Notes: generated from the sequence alone by a model not told the origin. A DNA stretch of 64,000 nt from an uncultured Pseudomonadota bacterium (GCA_903928445.1 CAIYRB010000084.1:1-64000), one strand, 5' to 3'. Counted from the stretch's first letter, positions 1 to 8,675 are shown. Numbers and translations: made by a program.

Positions 1-1
1 C

Positions 2-91
2 GGGCCCCGTAGGCAAACCGAGTCGGCGAAGCAGGAAGCGGATGCCGCGAGGCGCCGTGACGTCAAATACAGTGCAACGACAAAACCCTAG
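2..91 (+). CDS. possible C-terminal tail of an upstream gene (partial)
   Basis: A plus-strand frame is open from the left edge to a TAG at 89-91. It would encode about 29 residues rich in Arg, Lys, Glu and Ala, ending in KYSATTKP. The composition suits a charged C-terminal tail, but such a short stretch can be open by chance. A small hairpin (GCTCAG/CTGAGC, 99-115) follows and would fit a gene end. No function can be given. Confidence 0.3.
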   Translation, partial: GPRRQTESAKQEADAARRRDVKYSATTKP

Positions 92-209
92 CGAGTCGGC
101 TCAGCATGCCTGAGCAGATTTGTCAGTGTTGCCTGTAGCGGCTGTATAGTTCTTCGTCTAAGCGGACCTACAATACTCGAGGCCGCAACTCATCTATACG
201 GAGTCTCAC

Positions 210-839
210 ATGCGTTCCCTACTAACCGCCTCACTGCCCCTTCTTTTGGCGCTACCAGCCTGTGGCTCATCCAACAGCTCAAAGGACGTGGTCGACGATG
301 CATCAGCTCGCACCGAACTCCAAGGCACCTGGACCGACGCCTGCCACGCACCAAATCGCTTGGCAGATGTGTTAAAAACGGGCTTTGCCCAGGACCGCTA
401 TGAATTCGGTCTACTACAAAATCGCTTTACCCGCACTTTATCGGTTTACAGCGACGCAGCCTGCTCAAAGCCAGGCTTTACTGAAACCATCGAGGGTGGT
501 TACACGGTCATCGGAGATGGGCCTGACATCGACGGCGGTCGTCCCATCAACTATACGCTCACCAAGGCAACCATCAATCCCCAGACAGCCGCAGCAGTGG
601 ACGCATTGAATGTGGTATCTTATTGCGGCGTAAAGGACTGGGCCTTGAATCAAGCCAAGGAAGTGACCAATAAAACCTGTGCGTTGCAGCAGTTTAAGAA
701 CGGCGATGTCGTGTTTGATATCTTCCGAGTTGAGAACAAGCAACTGACCATGGGCAAAACGTCCTTCTTTGCCGACGGTTCATCCGGCCAGGCCCGTCCT
801 ACCGAGCGCAACAAAGATCTAGCGTTTACTAAGAAATAG
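210..839 (+). CDS. putative lipoprotein, unknown function
   Basis: 209 residues. The N-terminus has one Arg, a hydrophobic stretch and the lipobox LPAC with Cys18, so it is probably acylated by Lgt and anchored in the envelope. A Ser/Asn-rich linker follows, then a globular region beginning near TELQGTWTDAC with several cysteines (in DAC, AAC, SYCG and KTC) that could pair in the periplasm. The opening LQGTW pattern is reminiscent of small beta-barrel, lipocalin-like secreted proteins, but I do not recognise a named family. A -10-like TACAAT (169-174) lies upstream without a good -35. It is monocistronic and convergent with the ferredoxin gene. Confidence 0.75.
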   Translation: MRSLLTASLPLLLALPACGSSNSSKDVVDDASARTELQGTWTDACHAPNRLADVLKTGFAQDRYEFGLLQNRFTRTLSVYSDAACSKPGFTETIEGGYTVIGDGPDIDGGRPINYTLTKATINPQTAAAVDALNVVSYCGVKDWALNQAKEVTNKTCALQQFKNGDVVFDIFRVENKQLTMGKTSFFADGSSGQARPTERNKDLAFTKK

Positions 840-875
840 GTCGAGCGATGCTGGGCCTGCTCCGATGCGGCCCGG

Positions 876-1238
876 CTACTCGGTTTCGTCTGGGGAGTAG
901 GACTGTTGAAAGCCGACATCAACGGTCACAGTACCGGACACAATGCGGGCCTGGCATGCTAGGCGGACCGTGCCATCGACGGCTAGGCCCATTTGTTTGA
1001 GCAGTGCCTTTTCCTCAGGCCTCATATCGGTTAGGGCGCCTTCTACACCTGCCTCTTCTGGGCTTGAGGCTGCCGCAGAGGGTGGCGCCAGACTCACAGC
1101 AACAGCGCAGGTTCCGCAGCGACAAGCGGCACAGCCAAAGCGAATGTCCACCTTTTGCCGCTTCGCACCCACGAGAATCTTGGTGTTTGCCTCGACGACG
1201 ATGTTTTGTTCAGTTGGAAGGAAACGCAGTGTAGGCAT
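876..1238 (-). CDS. 2Fe-2S ferredoxin
   Basis: 120 residues. The plant/adrenodoxin-type motif C-x4-C-x2-C is visible in FGCAACRCGTC, and the fourth cluster Cys is in RLACQAR. Such proteins carry one electron to oxygenases or reductases in the cytoplasm. The spacing between third and fourth Cys is about 50 residues, longer than usual, because of an Ala/Ser/Pro/Glu-rich insertion. The start codon overlaps the aminotransferase stop by one base (TAATG), so translation is probably coupled. As the last gene after tryptophan dioxygenase and an aminotransferase, it may serve an unseen redox step, but the partner is unknown. Confidence 0.85.
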   Translation of the reverse strand: MPTLRFLPTEQNIVVEANTKILVGAKRQKVDIRFGCAACRCGTCAVAVSLAPPSAAASSPEEAGVEGALTDMRPEEKALLKQMGLAVDGTVRLACQARIVSGTVTVDVGFQQSYSPDETE

Positions 1239-2467
1239 TAGTTGTTGATATAGTCCTTGATGATGTCGAGGGCCGCAAGAGTTGGCTCGACGTCTGGTAC
1301 CAGCGCAAAGCGGGCATAACCCTTGATACTCTCACTTAGCCACGAACTTGGGCTGCAGATGACACCGCGCTCGGCCAAGCCCAAAGCAAATTGGACGTCG
1401 CCAGCGCCAAAGGCCCTGGGAATCTTGACCCATAGATAGAATGCGGCCTTGGGCACCTCACTGAGCATCCCCAGGTCTTGAAATACCGGCGCCGCGGCCT
1501 TGATTCGGCTGGTGAAGATTTTGCGGCGCTCGCGCACATGTTCGTCATCATCCCAAGCAACAACAGCGGCTTTTTGTACGAACTCTGGTTGACCGACGCC
1601 AAAGTTGGCGCGAGCCCGCAAAAAGGCCTTAATGATGTCTTGGTCGCCAGCGACGAACCCGGCGCGGTAACCGGTCATACCCGAGCGCTTGGACAGGCTC
1701 ATAAAGGTCAAGACGCGGTCGCTTGATAGCTGCAAGGGGCACATAGGTCGATGGTCGACGCCGCCGCCTTCGCCCAGTGGCTGGAGATCGATCGCCGCAT
1801 CATAGATATCGATATAGCAATCATCCGACAGTAGCACGGTGTCCGTCTTGTGGCACCAGTCGACGACCTGCTCCCAGTATGACTGCGTCGCTGTGGCTCC
1901 GGTCGGGTTGTGCGGGTAATTGAGCCAGATTGCAGCACAGTCGCGCTGGATATATGGCGGTAGGTTCCACGGTTCTAGCAAAAAATGATTGTCCGGTACC
2001 AGCTTGACCGGATAGGGCACACCGCCGGCAAATTTGATCGAAGAACGGTAAACTGGATAACCCGGATCCGGATATATCACATGCTTTTTACCGCCCGAGC
2101 GGCCGATTAAACAAAGGGCAATGTGGAAGATCGCCTCCTTGCTACCCGACGAGGGGATGATGTCATAAGCACTAGGATCCACGCCGAAGCGGCGTTCTAA
2201 GTAACCCTGCTGGGCCTTTTTTAAGGCGTCGATGCCCTTAACGCTCGGATATTGACTAATGGCTTGGATAGCCTCACTACAGGCCGCTCGAATGGGCTCC
2301 CAGGTGGCAATCTTCGGGTCGCCAGTGCCGAAGTCGAAGACCGCTTTGCCTTTGGCCACCAGCTCCTTGCGGATCCTGGCTAACTCCTCCATTGGGTACT
2401 CTTCAAGATCAGCCGTGATCTTGTTGACCTTCATCTGATCGCGGGTTGGCGTCTTTGCCATACTCAT
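1238..2467 (-). CDS. PLP-dependent class I/II aminotransferase (DapC/DapL-like)
   Basis: About 409 residues, fold-type I PLP enzyme. Visible landmarks are FGTGDP near the N-terminus, SSGSKEAIF, the substrate/PLP motif NYPHNPTGA, SDDCY (PLP-binding Asp), and the Schiff-base Lys in SLSKRSGMTGYRAGF. Overall it resembles N-succinyl-diaminopimelate or LL-DAP aminotransferases. Its translational overlap with tryptophan dioxygenase makes kynurenine or another aromatic acceptor an alternative substrate. I chose the ATG at 2467 because TTGGAG lies nine bases upstream; in-frame ATGs exist at 2461 and upstream at 2497. The gene overlaps the kynA 3' end by about 59 bp and the ferredoxin start by one base. 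Confidence 0.85.
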   Translation of the reverse strand: MSMAKTPTRDQMKVNKITADLEEYPMEELARIRKELVAKGKAVFDFGTGDPKIATWEPIRAACSEAIQAISQYPSVKGIDALKKAQQGYLERRFGVDPSAYDIIPSSGSKEAIFHIALCLIGRSGGKKHVIYPDPGYPVYRSSIKFAGGVPYPVKLVPDNHFLLEPWNLPPYIQRDCAAIWLNYPHNPTGATATQSYWEQVVDWCHKTDTVLLSDDCYIDIYDAAIDLQPLGEGGGVDHRPMCPLQLSSDRVLTFMSLSKRSGMTGYRAGFVAGDQDIIKAFLRARANFGVGQPEFVQKAAVVAWDDDEHVRERRKIFTSRIKAAAPVFQDLGMLSEVPKAAFYLWVKIPRAFGAGDVQFALGLAERGVICSPSSWLSESIKGYARFALVPDVEPTLAALDIIKDYINN

Positions 2468-3311
2468 TGCGAGGGTCTCCAAGCCCATTTCGGGCATCCC
2501 AAATCTCGGGAAAAAAGCGCTTCGCTAACGTCATCGTCAGATACTTCACACCGCTGGAACCGCCGGTGCCCATACGGTTGCCGATCATCCGTTGGACCAT
2601 GACTACATGGCGCTGGCGCCAGAGCAGCAGTCCTTCATCCAAATCCATGAGCGATTCCAGAGTTGAGTATAGATCATAGTAGCGCTCAGGTTCCCGGTAA
2701 ATCTGCACAATCGCTGCAAGAACCTCCGCACTGGCGACATATGGCTGGGTGAGGTCTCGTTCAGTCACCGCCAGAGGAATGGCAAACCCACGCCTTTTCA
2801 ACAAGCGCAAGAAGACGTCATACAGGCTCGGCTGCGCTAGCGCTTCGCCCAGGGCGGCTCGTGCCAGTGGGTCATGGAGATGAAAGCGCTGATAGTTGGG
2901 GTCTTTGGCGCCGAGGCGGAATTCGAGAACGCGGAACTGAAAGGACTGAAAGCCACTGGCGGGATTCAGCTGGTCGCGAAATGCGTTAAAATCGACCGGT
3001 GTCATCGTTTCCAGGATATCCACCTGGCTCGTCAGCACGGCCTGAATCTTGCTGATGCGGTTGGCAATCCGGCCAAATCCCATGAGCTGACCGGTCTCCA
3101 CGGCATCGGTTGCTTTGCCAACCTCGTGGAGAATTTGCTTGAACCAGAGCTCATAGACCTGGTGGATCAAGATGAAGAGCATTTCGTCGTGCTGACGCGG
3201 CATGGTCAATGGCTGCTGCAGTGCCAGCAGCTCATGGACCTTCAAGTACGACCCATAGGTTACCGCCTGCGCGGCTGGTTGGATCAGCGCCTCTGCTTGA
3301 TGCTCCGCCAT
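2409..3311 (-). CDS. kynA: tryptophan 2,3-dioxygenase
   Basis: About 300 residues, a heme enzyme oxidising L-tryptophan to N-formylkynurenine, first step of the kynurenine pathway. The family signatures are all present: YGSYL, HDEMLFILIHQVYELWFK, ASGFQSFQFRVLE, and the C-terminal LLWRQRHVVMVQRMIG followed by GTGGSSGVKYL and RFFPEIWDAR. The start at 3311 has a strong AGGTGGAG eight bases upstream; an ATG 24 bases earlier is less likely. It sits 51 bp after the methyltransferase and overlaps the aminotransferase. No formamidase or kynureninase gene is visible here, so the pathway continues elsewhere or is diverted. Confidence 0.95.
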   Translation of the reverse strand: MAEHQAEALIQPAAQAVTYGSYLKVHELLALQQPLTMPRQHDEMLFILIHQVYELWFKQILHEVGKATDAVETGQLMGFGRIANRISKIQAVLTSQVDILETMTPVDFNAFRDQLNPASGFQSFQFRVLEFRLGAKDPNYQRFHLHDPLARAALGEALAQPSLYDVFLRLLKRRGFAIPLAVTERDLTQPYVASAEVLAAIVQIYREPERYYDLYSTLESLMDLDEGLLLWRQRHVVMVQRMIGNRMGTGGSSGVKYLTMTLAKRFFPEIWDARNGLGDPRNEYGKDANPRSDEGQQDHG

Positions 3312-3362
3312 CGATTCATCTCCACCTGTGTTCATTCGGACCGCGGTGGCGACACTAGCATC

Positions 3363-4733
3363 CTAGGGTCGGCTGAGCACGGCGAGCCATTCCATATTGT
3401 CGGTCTGAGGAAACATATCGAAAGGCTCGACTTGCCGCAGCTGAAAGCCAGACAGCTCACTCAGAATCTTGATGTCACGGGCCATCGATGCGATCTCGCA
3501 GGAGACATAGATGAAGCGAGCGCCTGGATTGTTGGCGAGCAGAAGAGCAATGTGACGGCGCGTGCTGTCGGCCATGCCGCGGCGCGAAGGATTGGCGATG
3601 ATCAGGTTGGGGCTTGTCGCCCACGCCGGAACGAGCTGGGCCGCATCCTCGACCCTGGCGGCGATAAACGCGGCAGAGGGTTCAAGGTGATTGCGCTTGG
3701 CATTCAGCCGGGCGTCAGCAACAGCGCCAGGATTTTCTTCGATGCCAAGGACGCGGTATCCCTGGCGTGCCAGCATCAATGAGATCTGGCCCGTCCCACT
3801 GTAAAGGTCCCAGGCGACCTGGCCGGGGGTCGATGGCCGTCCGGCGATGCTCTCGATGCGCCGATAAAGATTGATGGCTTGCCATGGGTTGATTTGAAAA
3901 AATGCGGTCGGCCCGATCTCGAAGTCGAGATCGCACAGCCGTTCGCGCAGGCGGTCAGCCCCCGACAAGCGCACAGACTCTGCGCCAAAGATGGCGTTGC
4001 CGGAGTCGGTGTTGAGGTTCATATGGGCCGAGTTGATACGGTGCCCGCGACGCTGGAGGTTCGCTACCAATTGACGCAACTCAACCTTCAGAGCTTCCGT
4101 GACGACGAAAGTCACCATCAGCTCGCCGGTTAAATGCGCCGATCTCGCAGTGATATAGCGTAGCTGACCAGTCTTGGTCGCTTCATCATATGGTGTCAGA
4201 GTGGACATGTTCAGCTCAACGCGCAGATCCCTGAGCAGCGCCTCAAGTGGTGGCGTATGAAGTGGGCAACGATCCATATCAACGACGTCGTGACTTCCCG
4301 CAGCAAAGAGTCCTACAGCAAAACGCTCTGGCAGAACCGGCAAAGGCTCGTCGCTAGGCGTGCTAGCAACACGATGATTGGCACTAGTAGCCTGGTTCTG
4401 CGACGTGGTCGCGGGCCTGACCGCCAGTTTGAACAAACTGCGATAACCGAGCTGACGCGGCGATGGCACCGGCTGCAGGATCCTAGCTAAATGCTGCAGC
4501 CCGCTCTCTTCAAGGACCTTAAGCCCAGCTTGAAACTTGCCATGCAACCCGTCTTTGTAATCCTGATTGACGTATTTACATGCACCGCAAAGGGCCTTGA
4601 TGCCGCAGACCGGCTCGGTCGTCAAATGCTCCGGCTGCACGACTCCCGGCCGTCTAAGCAAAGGTTGACGACGGTAGATGTTGCGAGGCAACGTGCCTTG
4701 GGTCCGGGGTTTGCGTAAGCCGGGGCGTTTCAT
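3363..4733 (-). CDS. rlmD: 23S rRNA (uracil-5-)-methyltransferase, TrmA/RlmD family
   Basis: About 456 residues. N-terminal cysteines in CGIKALCGACKY plus a later Cys in DMDRCPLH match the iron-sulfur-binding cysteines of RlmD/RlmC. The C-terminal half has a SAM-binding Rossmann motif (DLYSGTGQISLMLA, then GIEENPGAV), the NPSRRG loop and the catalytic-Cys region YVSCEIASMARD. No TRAM domain is evident before the Cys cluster, as in the shorter RlmC/RlmCD-like members, so the exact U target is uncertain. The start is chosen at 4733 after CCAGGACGG; the frame remains open to a TTG at 4817. It may be the first gene of the kynA run. Confidence 0.85.
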   Translation of the reverse strand: MKRPGLRKPRTQGTLPRNIYRRQPLLRRPGVVQPEHLTTEPVCGIKALCGACKYVNQDYKDGLHGKFQAGLKVLEESGLQHLARILQPVPSPRQLGYRSLFKLAVRPATTSQNQATSANHRVASTPSDEPLPVLPERFAVGLFAAGSHDVVDMDRCPLHTPPLEALLRDLRVELNMSTLTPYDEATKTGQLRYITARSAHLTGELMVTFVVTEALKVELRQLVANLQRRGHRINSAHMNLNTDSGNAIFGAESVRLSGADRLRERLCDLDFEIGPTAFFQINPWQAINLYRRIESIAGRPSTPGQVAWDLYSGTGQISLMLARQGYRVLGIEENPGAVADARLNAKRNHLEPSAAFIAARVEDAAQLVPAWATSPNLIIANPSRRGMADSTRRHIALLLANNPGARFIYVSCEIASMARDIKILSELSGFQLRQVEPFDMFPQTDNMEWLAVLSRP

Positions 4734-4841
4734 CGGTAAAGCCGTCCTGGAGGTGCCCATCAGGCATTGACATAAGAAGGGCTGCGTTGTACCACGCGCG
4801 TCCTCCCATGTCACCAAGGCCTACGCAACGCCATGATATGG

Positions 4842-5981
4842 CTAATAAATCCAGTCCGATTGATCGACAGGCGGGTGTGGACGGATAGCTTTAAGCGAGC
4901 GGCGGAAGACCTTAACGCCGAGGTTTTTGGTGAAGTGCTTCCACGTCTTCCACTCTTCTTCCAAGGTCCGCACGCTGTAGGGCGTGTTGGGTGACTTCGA
5001 CCCTTTGGAAAAGGTATAGCCTTCAAACAAATAGGTCGCAGTGTGCCGAATCCAGTGAAAATCGGCAGGTCCATCTGGGTGCTGGACAAAAGCATCGGGG
5101 ACATCAAATAGCACCAGCATATCGCCGAATTTGATCGGTTGCTTCTCCGGCTCGACTTCATAGAATTCCTGGTTCAACACCCGCCACAGCTCGTCGTAGT
5201 TGATCATGGCTCGATGATAACCAACCTCATGCTTCACGTTGATCTGTGAAGAGCTAGTCAGCAGAGGACTTTGAAAGGCTAGTGCCGCGTGGAAGCAGTT
5301 TGGCCCCCGGTAAATGATGAATTTTTTAACCATGCTGCGGGCGAACTCTGGCAGAAGGTCGGTATTGACGTTCAGGTCATCACCTTTATTAATCTTAACC
5401 TGAATGGCCTTGCGCTCAGCCACAGAGAGAAACGGGCTAACTTCATGCAACAGCTTTCTACGCGCGGCTCGGTCTCCCTTGAGCCCGGCACCGTCGATGG
5501 TTAGATTGTGTTGCGGTTTGGCATAAAGGTCAGCCAGCGCTTCATGATCGATAAAACCGAAGGCTTCGCGGTTGATCGCGACCGTTCGTGCTGACGGCAG
5601 GACCCTAATCTCCGGGGACTTTTTAATCTGGCGGCGGATATAGACGGCAAGGTCGTCCTCCTTGCCCTTGATCGCAAGCTTTTCGGCCATGGCCGAGATC
5701 TGAGCTTCGGTGGAGCCCAGCATGACGGTAATGGGCTCCACGGTCTCGTCCGTCGTCGACTCCACCAGGCGCTGTTGCATGACGGAAAGCGGCATTTTGA
5801 CGGTCTCGACCTCATCCTTGATTGAGAGTCGTAACGCGCTGCTAAAACTAGATATTTTATAGGAAAACGGCTTGATGTCGGCCTTAAACTGAATAACCGC
5901 ATAACTCGGTCTGGAGCACAGACTGGCGACGGCGCAGCAGACATGCATTAGGTTAAACCGTAAGTACCGCCCGAAAATCAT
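4842..5981 (-). CDS. secreted NlpC/P60-like (papain-fold) protein, putative
   Basis: 379 residues with an N-terminal signal-like segment (cleavage plausible after SRPSYA near residue 28). The middle is charged and unrecognised. The C-terminal third resembles an NlpC/P60 or CHAP-type papain-fold module: a candidate nucleophile Cys in RGPNCFHAAL, then the GDMLVLFDV strand and a candidate His in IRHTATYLFEGYTF, in the usual Cys-then-His order. That would suggest a cell-wall peptide hydrolase or amide hydrolase in the periplasm. Assignment is by eye only and the third catalytic residue is not identified. GAGGAAGGT lies just before the ATG. The gene is separated by 108 bp from rlmD downstream. Confidence 0.6.
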   Translation of the reverse strand: MIFGRYLRFNLMHVCCAVASLCSRPSYAVIQFKADIKPFSYKISSFSSALRLSIKDEVETVKMPLSVMQQRLVESTTDETVEPITVMLGSTEAQISAMAEKLAIKGKEDDLAVYIRRQIKKSPEIRVLPSARTVAINREAFGFIDHEALADLYAKPQHNLTIDGAGLKGDRAARRKLLHEVSPFLSVAERKAIQVKINKGDDLNVNTDLLPEFARSMVKKFIIYRGPNCFHAALAFQSPLLTSSSQINVKHEVGYHRAMINYDELWRVLNQEFYEVEPEKQPIKFGDMLVLFDVPDAFVQHPDGPADFHWIRHTATYLFEGYTFSKGSKSPNTPYSVRTLEEEWKTWKHFTKNLGVKVFRRSLKAIRPHPPVDQSDWIY

Positions 5982-6108
5982 ACCTTCCTCGCGAGTTCAG
6001 ACTCGATAGCAGCGGCGAAATGCGCGTGACTTAACATCTTTTCGGAATGTTGCGGGAAACCTTGAGAAGAAGCCGAAGAAATATCTGTAGGCGGACCTTG
6101 TGGCCGCG

Positions 6109-6139
6109 TTCGACTTGCCCGATGATCCAGGGGTATAAT
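6109..6139 (+). promoter_or_regulatory. candidate sigma-70 promoter for the REC-PilZ/CheV operon
   Basis: A perfect -10 TATAAT lies at 6134-6139. The best -35-like match, TTCGAC at 6109-6114, is separated by 19 bases, which is long. It is about 84 bp upstream of the REC-PilZ start, with no other convincing hexamer pair in the intergenic region. Confidence 0.4.
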
Positions 6140-6222
6140 CAATTCATCCCACCAGGTTTTCGGCCAATTCCACCAAGCTCAATCCGCTACGAGTCTTAGA
6201 CCTTTTTTTAGAGGAACAACCT

Positions 6223-7005
6223 ATGCCGTCAATCATGATCGTCGATGCCTGTAAGCCAAGCCTGGTGATGAGTTCAGAGGTCTTTAAGGATAAGATCGGG
6301 GGCGCCAATATTTTGGTCGCAGGAACAGGTAAGCAAGCTTTGGAGATCATCGCCAACACTGTGCCTGACATGTGCGTCGTCGACTTTGATCTACCGGACG
6401 TCGACGGCGTGACCTTGATTCACATGATGCGCAAAACCTATCAGGGGCCGATACTACTTACCGCTTATCCTGACAAAATCGTCGAAGAAGCGGTCAAGGC
6501 TGACCTCTTTGCCTTTAACGACGCTGGGGCGTGGATCGCAAAACCCGTCAAGTTCGATATCCTTAGTGCTAAAATCGACCAGTTTTTGCTCGATAAGTTC
6601 CGCCTCGGCAAGCGCTTCTCCACGCGCATGAACACGATGATCGTCGGCAAGGGTGCTGGCCGCGGTAAGCGGGCTCCGAAGGTGTCCGGGCATATTGTCA
6701 ACCTAAGCTTGGGGGGTGCTTGCATTCAGCTTGATGGCCCGCTCAAGGCGGCCGGTGGAGACGAGATGATGCTGGCTCTAGACCTTCCGCCTGCCATCGC
6801 CAGCAAGGGCGTTAAGAAGGTCGTTAGCCGTGCTGCGGCTGTGGCGGCCAAGGAGGAAGACGAGGCCGCTTCCGGTGCCAGAATCAAATGTGTGGTGGCA
6901 TGGGTGGACACCAAGGGTGGCCGAACTGGGGTGCGTTTCAATCGCCTCACCGATCCACAACGCAAGGGACTTGAAGAGCTCCTGCGCCACGCGCATACAA
7001 TCTAA
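6223..7005 (+). CDS. response regulator with C-terminal PilZ domain
   Basis: 260 residues. Residues 1-120 form a receiver domain: IMIVD at the start, phospho-acceptor candidate Asp54 or Asp56 in VVDFDLPDVDG, the LLTAYPD strand and the conserved KP in WIAKPVKFD. Residues 130-255 form a PilZ c-di-GMP-binding domain with Arg131-x3-Arg135 (RFSTR), NLSLGG at 160-165 and a final TGVRFNRL strand. It probably couples phosphorylation to c-di-GMP control of motility or surface behaviour. SD AGAGGA lies seven bases before the ATG. It is followed after 12 bp by the CheV gene, so the two are probably co-transcribed. The first acidic pocket shows one Asp where most receivers have two. Confidence 0.85.
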   Translation: MPSIMIVDACKPSLVMSSEVFKDKIGGANILVAGTGKQALEIIANTVPDMCVVDFDLPDVDGVTLIHMMRKTYQGPILLTAYPDKIVEEAVKADLFAFNDAGAWIAKPVKFDILSAKIDQFLLDKFRLGKRFSTRMNTMIVGKGAGRGKRAPKVSGHIVNLSLGGACIQLDGPLKAAGGDEMMLALDLPPAIASKGVKKVVSRAAAVAAKEEDEAASGARIKCVVAWVDTKGGRTGVRFNRLTDPQRKGLEELLRHAHTI

Positions 7006-7017
7006 GAGGCATAGCGG

Positions 7018-7980
7018 ATGGGCGACTTAAGTGACAAGCAACGACAGATGGAGCTCGGTGGGAGTGTCTTTGAGCTCATCGAGTTCTCGTTGACCAGGAT
7101 GATCCGCGGCAAGCCAGTCAAAGGCGTCTACGGTGTCAATGTAGCTAAAGTACGAGAGGTCGTACGGATGCCATTGATCAATCCGTTGTCGTCCCGGGTA
7201 AAAGGGGTGGCAGGGGTTTTCGAATTGCGCGGCATCCCGATTCCAGCGGTCAATCTCGCCGTCGCCTTGGGCGACGATCACGCTGAACCATTGGCATCGC
7301 AGCAGATTATCGTCACCGAATTTAGTCAAAAGCGCGCTGGATTTATCGTCGACAGTACGCGCCGTATCCGCCGCGTGGCGTGGGACAAGGTTATGCCGCC
7401 ATCGGCAGATGCGGGAACTTGTATCAACGGCATGACGCTGATCGAACAGAATAACTTCCTGTTTATATTGGATCTTGAGCGGGTTCTGATAATGCTGGAG
7501 TTCGGTGATGCACCACCCACCTCCCAGGGATCGGCATCTCGGGAACGTGAATCATACACGGACGGCAAACAAAGCGGTCGCGGCAAGAGGGTGCTGCTGG
7601 TGGATGATTCGAAGTTCATCCGCAATGGGGTGCGTCAGGTACTCCTTCGCGAAGGCTATCATGTCACCGAGGCGGGTGATGGTGCAGAAGCCCTAGCAGC
7701 CCTAGACAGAAGCCTTGGCACCGCCCAACGTTTTGACATCATGGTCAGCGATGTCGAGATGCCCCGAATGGATGGATTGACTCTGACTCGAAAGGTCCGC
7801 GAACATCCAGGCCTCAGCACCTTACCAATCGTATTGCACACCTCGCTGTCTGGTAGATCCAACCAGGCGGCAGGGATGAGCATTGGCGCCAACGGATACG
7901 TTGTCAAAAACGATATGTTGACCCTGCTCGCGATGATGACCGAAGTCATGGAAAGCAGCGAGCATGCTCTCAGCGCATGA
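7018..7980 (+). CDS. cheV: chemotaxis protein CheV (CheW-REC)
   Basis: 320 residues. The N-terminal CheW-like coupling domain (about 15-165) shows GVNVAKVREVV, GVFELRGIPIPAVNLAVALG and GFIVDSTRRIRRV. After a short linker, a receiver domain (about 190-315) shows LLVDDSKFIRNGV, phospho-acceptor Asp in IMVSDVEMPRMDG, and HTSLSG. The switch Lys is likely the one in GYVVKND. CheV links receptors to CheA and tunes signalling by phosphorylation. It follows the REC-PilZ gene and its 3' end overlaps the CPBP protease start by 17 bp, indicating one operon. Confidence 0.9.
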   Translation: MGDLSDKQRQMELGGSVFELIEFSLTRMIRGKPVKGVYGVNVAKVREVVRMPLINPLSSRVKGVAGVFELRGIPIPAVNLAVALGDDHAEPLASQQIIVTEFSQKRAGFIVDSTRRIRRVAWDKVMPPSADAGTCINGMTLIEQNNFLFILDLERVLIMLEFGDAPPTSQGSASRERESYTDGKQSGRGKRVLLVDDSKFIRNGVRQVLLREGYHVTEAGDGAEALAALDRSLGTAQRFDIMVSDVEMPRMDGLTLTRKVREHPGLSTLPIVLHTSLSGRSNQAAGMSIGANGYVVKNDMLTLLAMMTEVMESSEHALSA

Positions 7981-8665
7981 GGTGGGGGGTGAGCTTCCTA
8001 GGTTAGGCGTCAGGGAAGGGGTGGCGCTGGTCGCCCTCACCATTGGCATTGCGATCCTATTTGGCGAAGCCTACGCATCGGCGGCAACCCTGATCCATCC
8101 ACCCTGGCTCGCGGCACTAGGGGTCAATCTGCTGCTCGGAATCGTCGTTGCCACTTGGCGGCTAAAACAAGGCGCCAACCGCCTCTTTTTGCCGGTCGCT
8201 GCGCGCTGGTATGCCCCGGCAGCTACGGTCCTGTTGCTGTGCCTATTGGTGGCATGGACTAGTCGCTATGTCCTAAAACCCTCCGATGCTGTCAGTCCCT
8301 CGCCTGATCTAGGGACGGTCCCTTGGGCGTGGCTCGTATGGGTGCCTATTGCCGAGGAGGTGGTGTTTCGTGCTGGGATCGGTCAAAGCCTTCGTCTGCA
8401 AGCGCCTCGCATGTGGGCTGCGTGGTTCAGTGCTGCGATCTTTGCTTTAGTCCACGCTCATCCAACGCTTGCGCATGTCATAGCTGGTGAGGTGGGGTTG
8501 GCAACCGGGCCATTTTTGCTTGCCTTATGTTGCGAGGCATTGGTCGCATGGAGCGGCAGTATCCTACCAGCAATTTTGCTGCACGCGGCCTGTAATGCTA
8601 CGGTGGTGGTTTTCCAAACCGTCGATGAGCGGTGGCTTCGGTGGCTAGATTTTCTGTATTCTTAA
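7964..8665 (+). CDS. CPBP family intramembrane metalloprotease
   Basis: 233 residues with about six or seven hydrophobic segments. The Abi/CAAX-protease-and-bacteriocin-processing signature is clear: PIAEEVVFRAGIGQSL (Glu-Glu-x3-Arg), then FALVHAHPTLAHV carrying His ligands, and a last helix LPAILLHAACNATV with a His-x3-Asn motif. Family members cleave membrane proteins or prenylated or bacteriocin-like substrates; the substrate here is unknown. The start overlaps the cheV end by 17 bp. An alternative in-frame start further in cannot be excluded, but the overlap fits coupling. Confidence 0.8.
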   Translation: MLSAHEVGGELPRLGVREGVALVALTIGIAILFGEAYASAATLIHPPWLAALGVNLLLGIVVATWRLKQGANRLFLPVAARWYAPAATVLLLCLLVAWTSRYVLKPSDAVSPSPDLGTVPWAWLVWVPIAEEVVFRAGIGQSLRLQAPRMWAAWFSAAIFALVHAHPTLAHVIAGEVGLATGPFLLALCCEALVAWSGSILPAILLHAACNATVVVFQTVDERWLRWLDFLYS

Positions 8666-8675
8666 GGATTGAGCG

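Noticed and set aside
2874-3782. 302-codon plus-strand frame opposite kynA and the methyltransferase
   Set aside because: It lies entirely antisense to two strongly recognised genes, has no SD and no recognisable domain; a GC-rich shadow frame.
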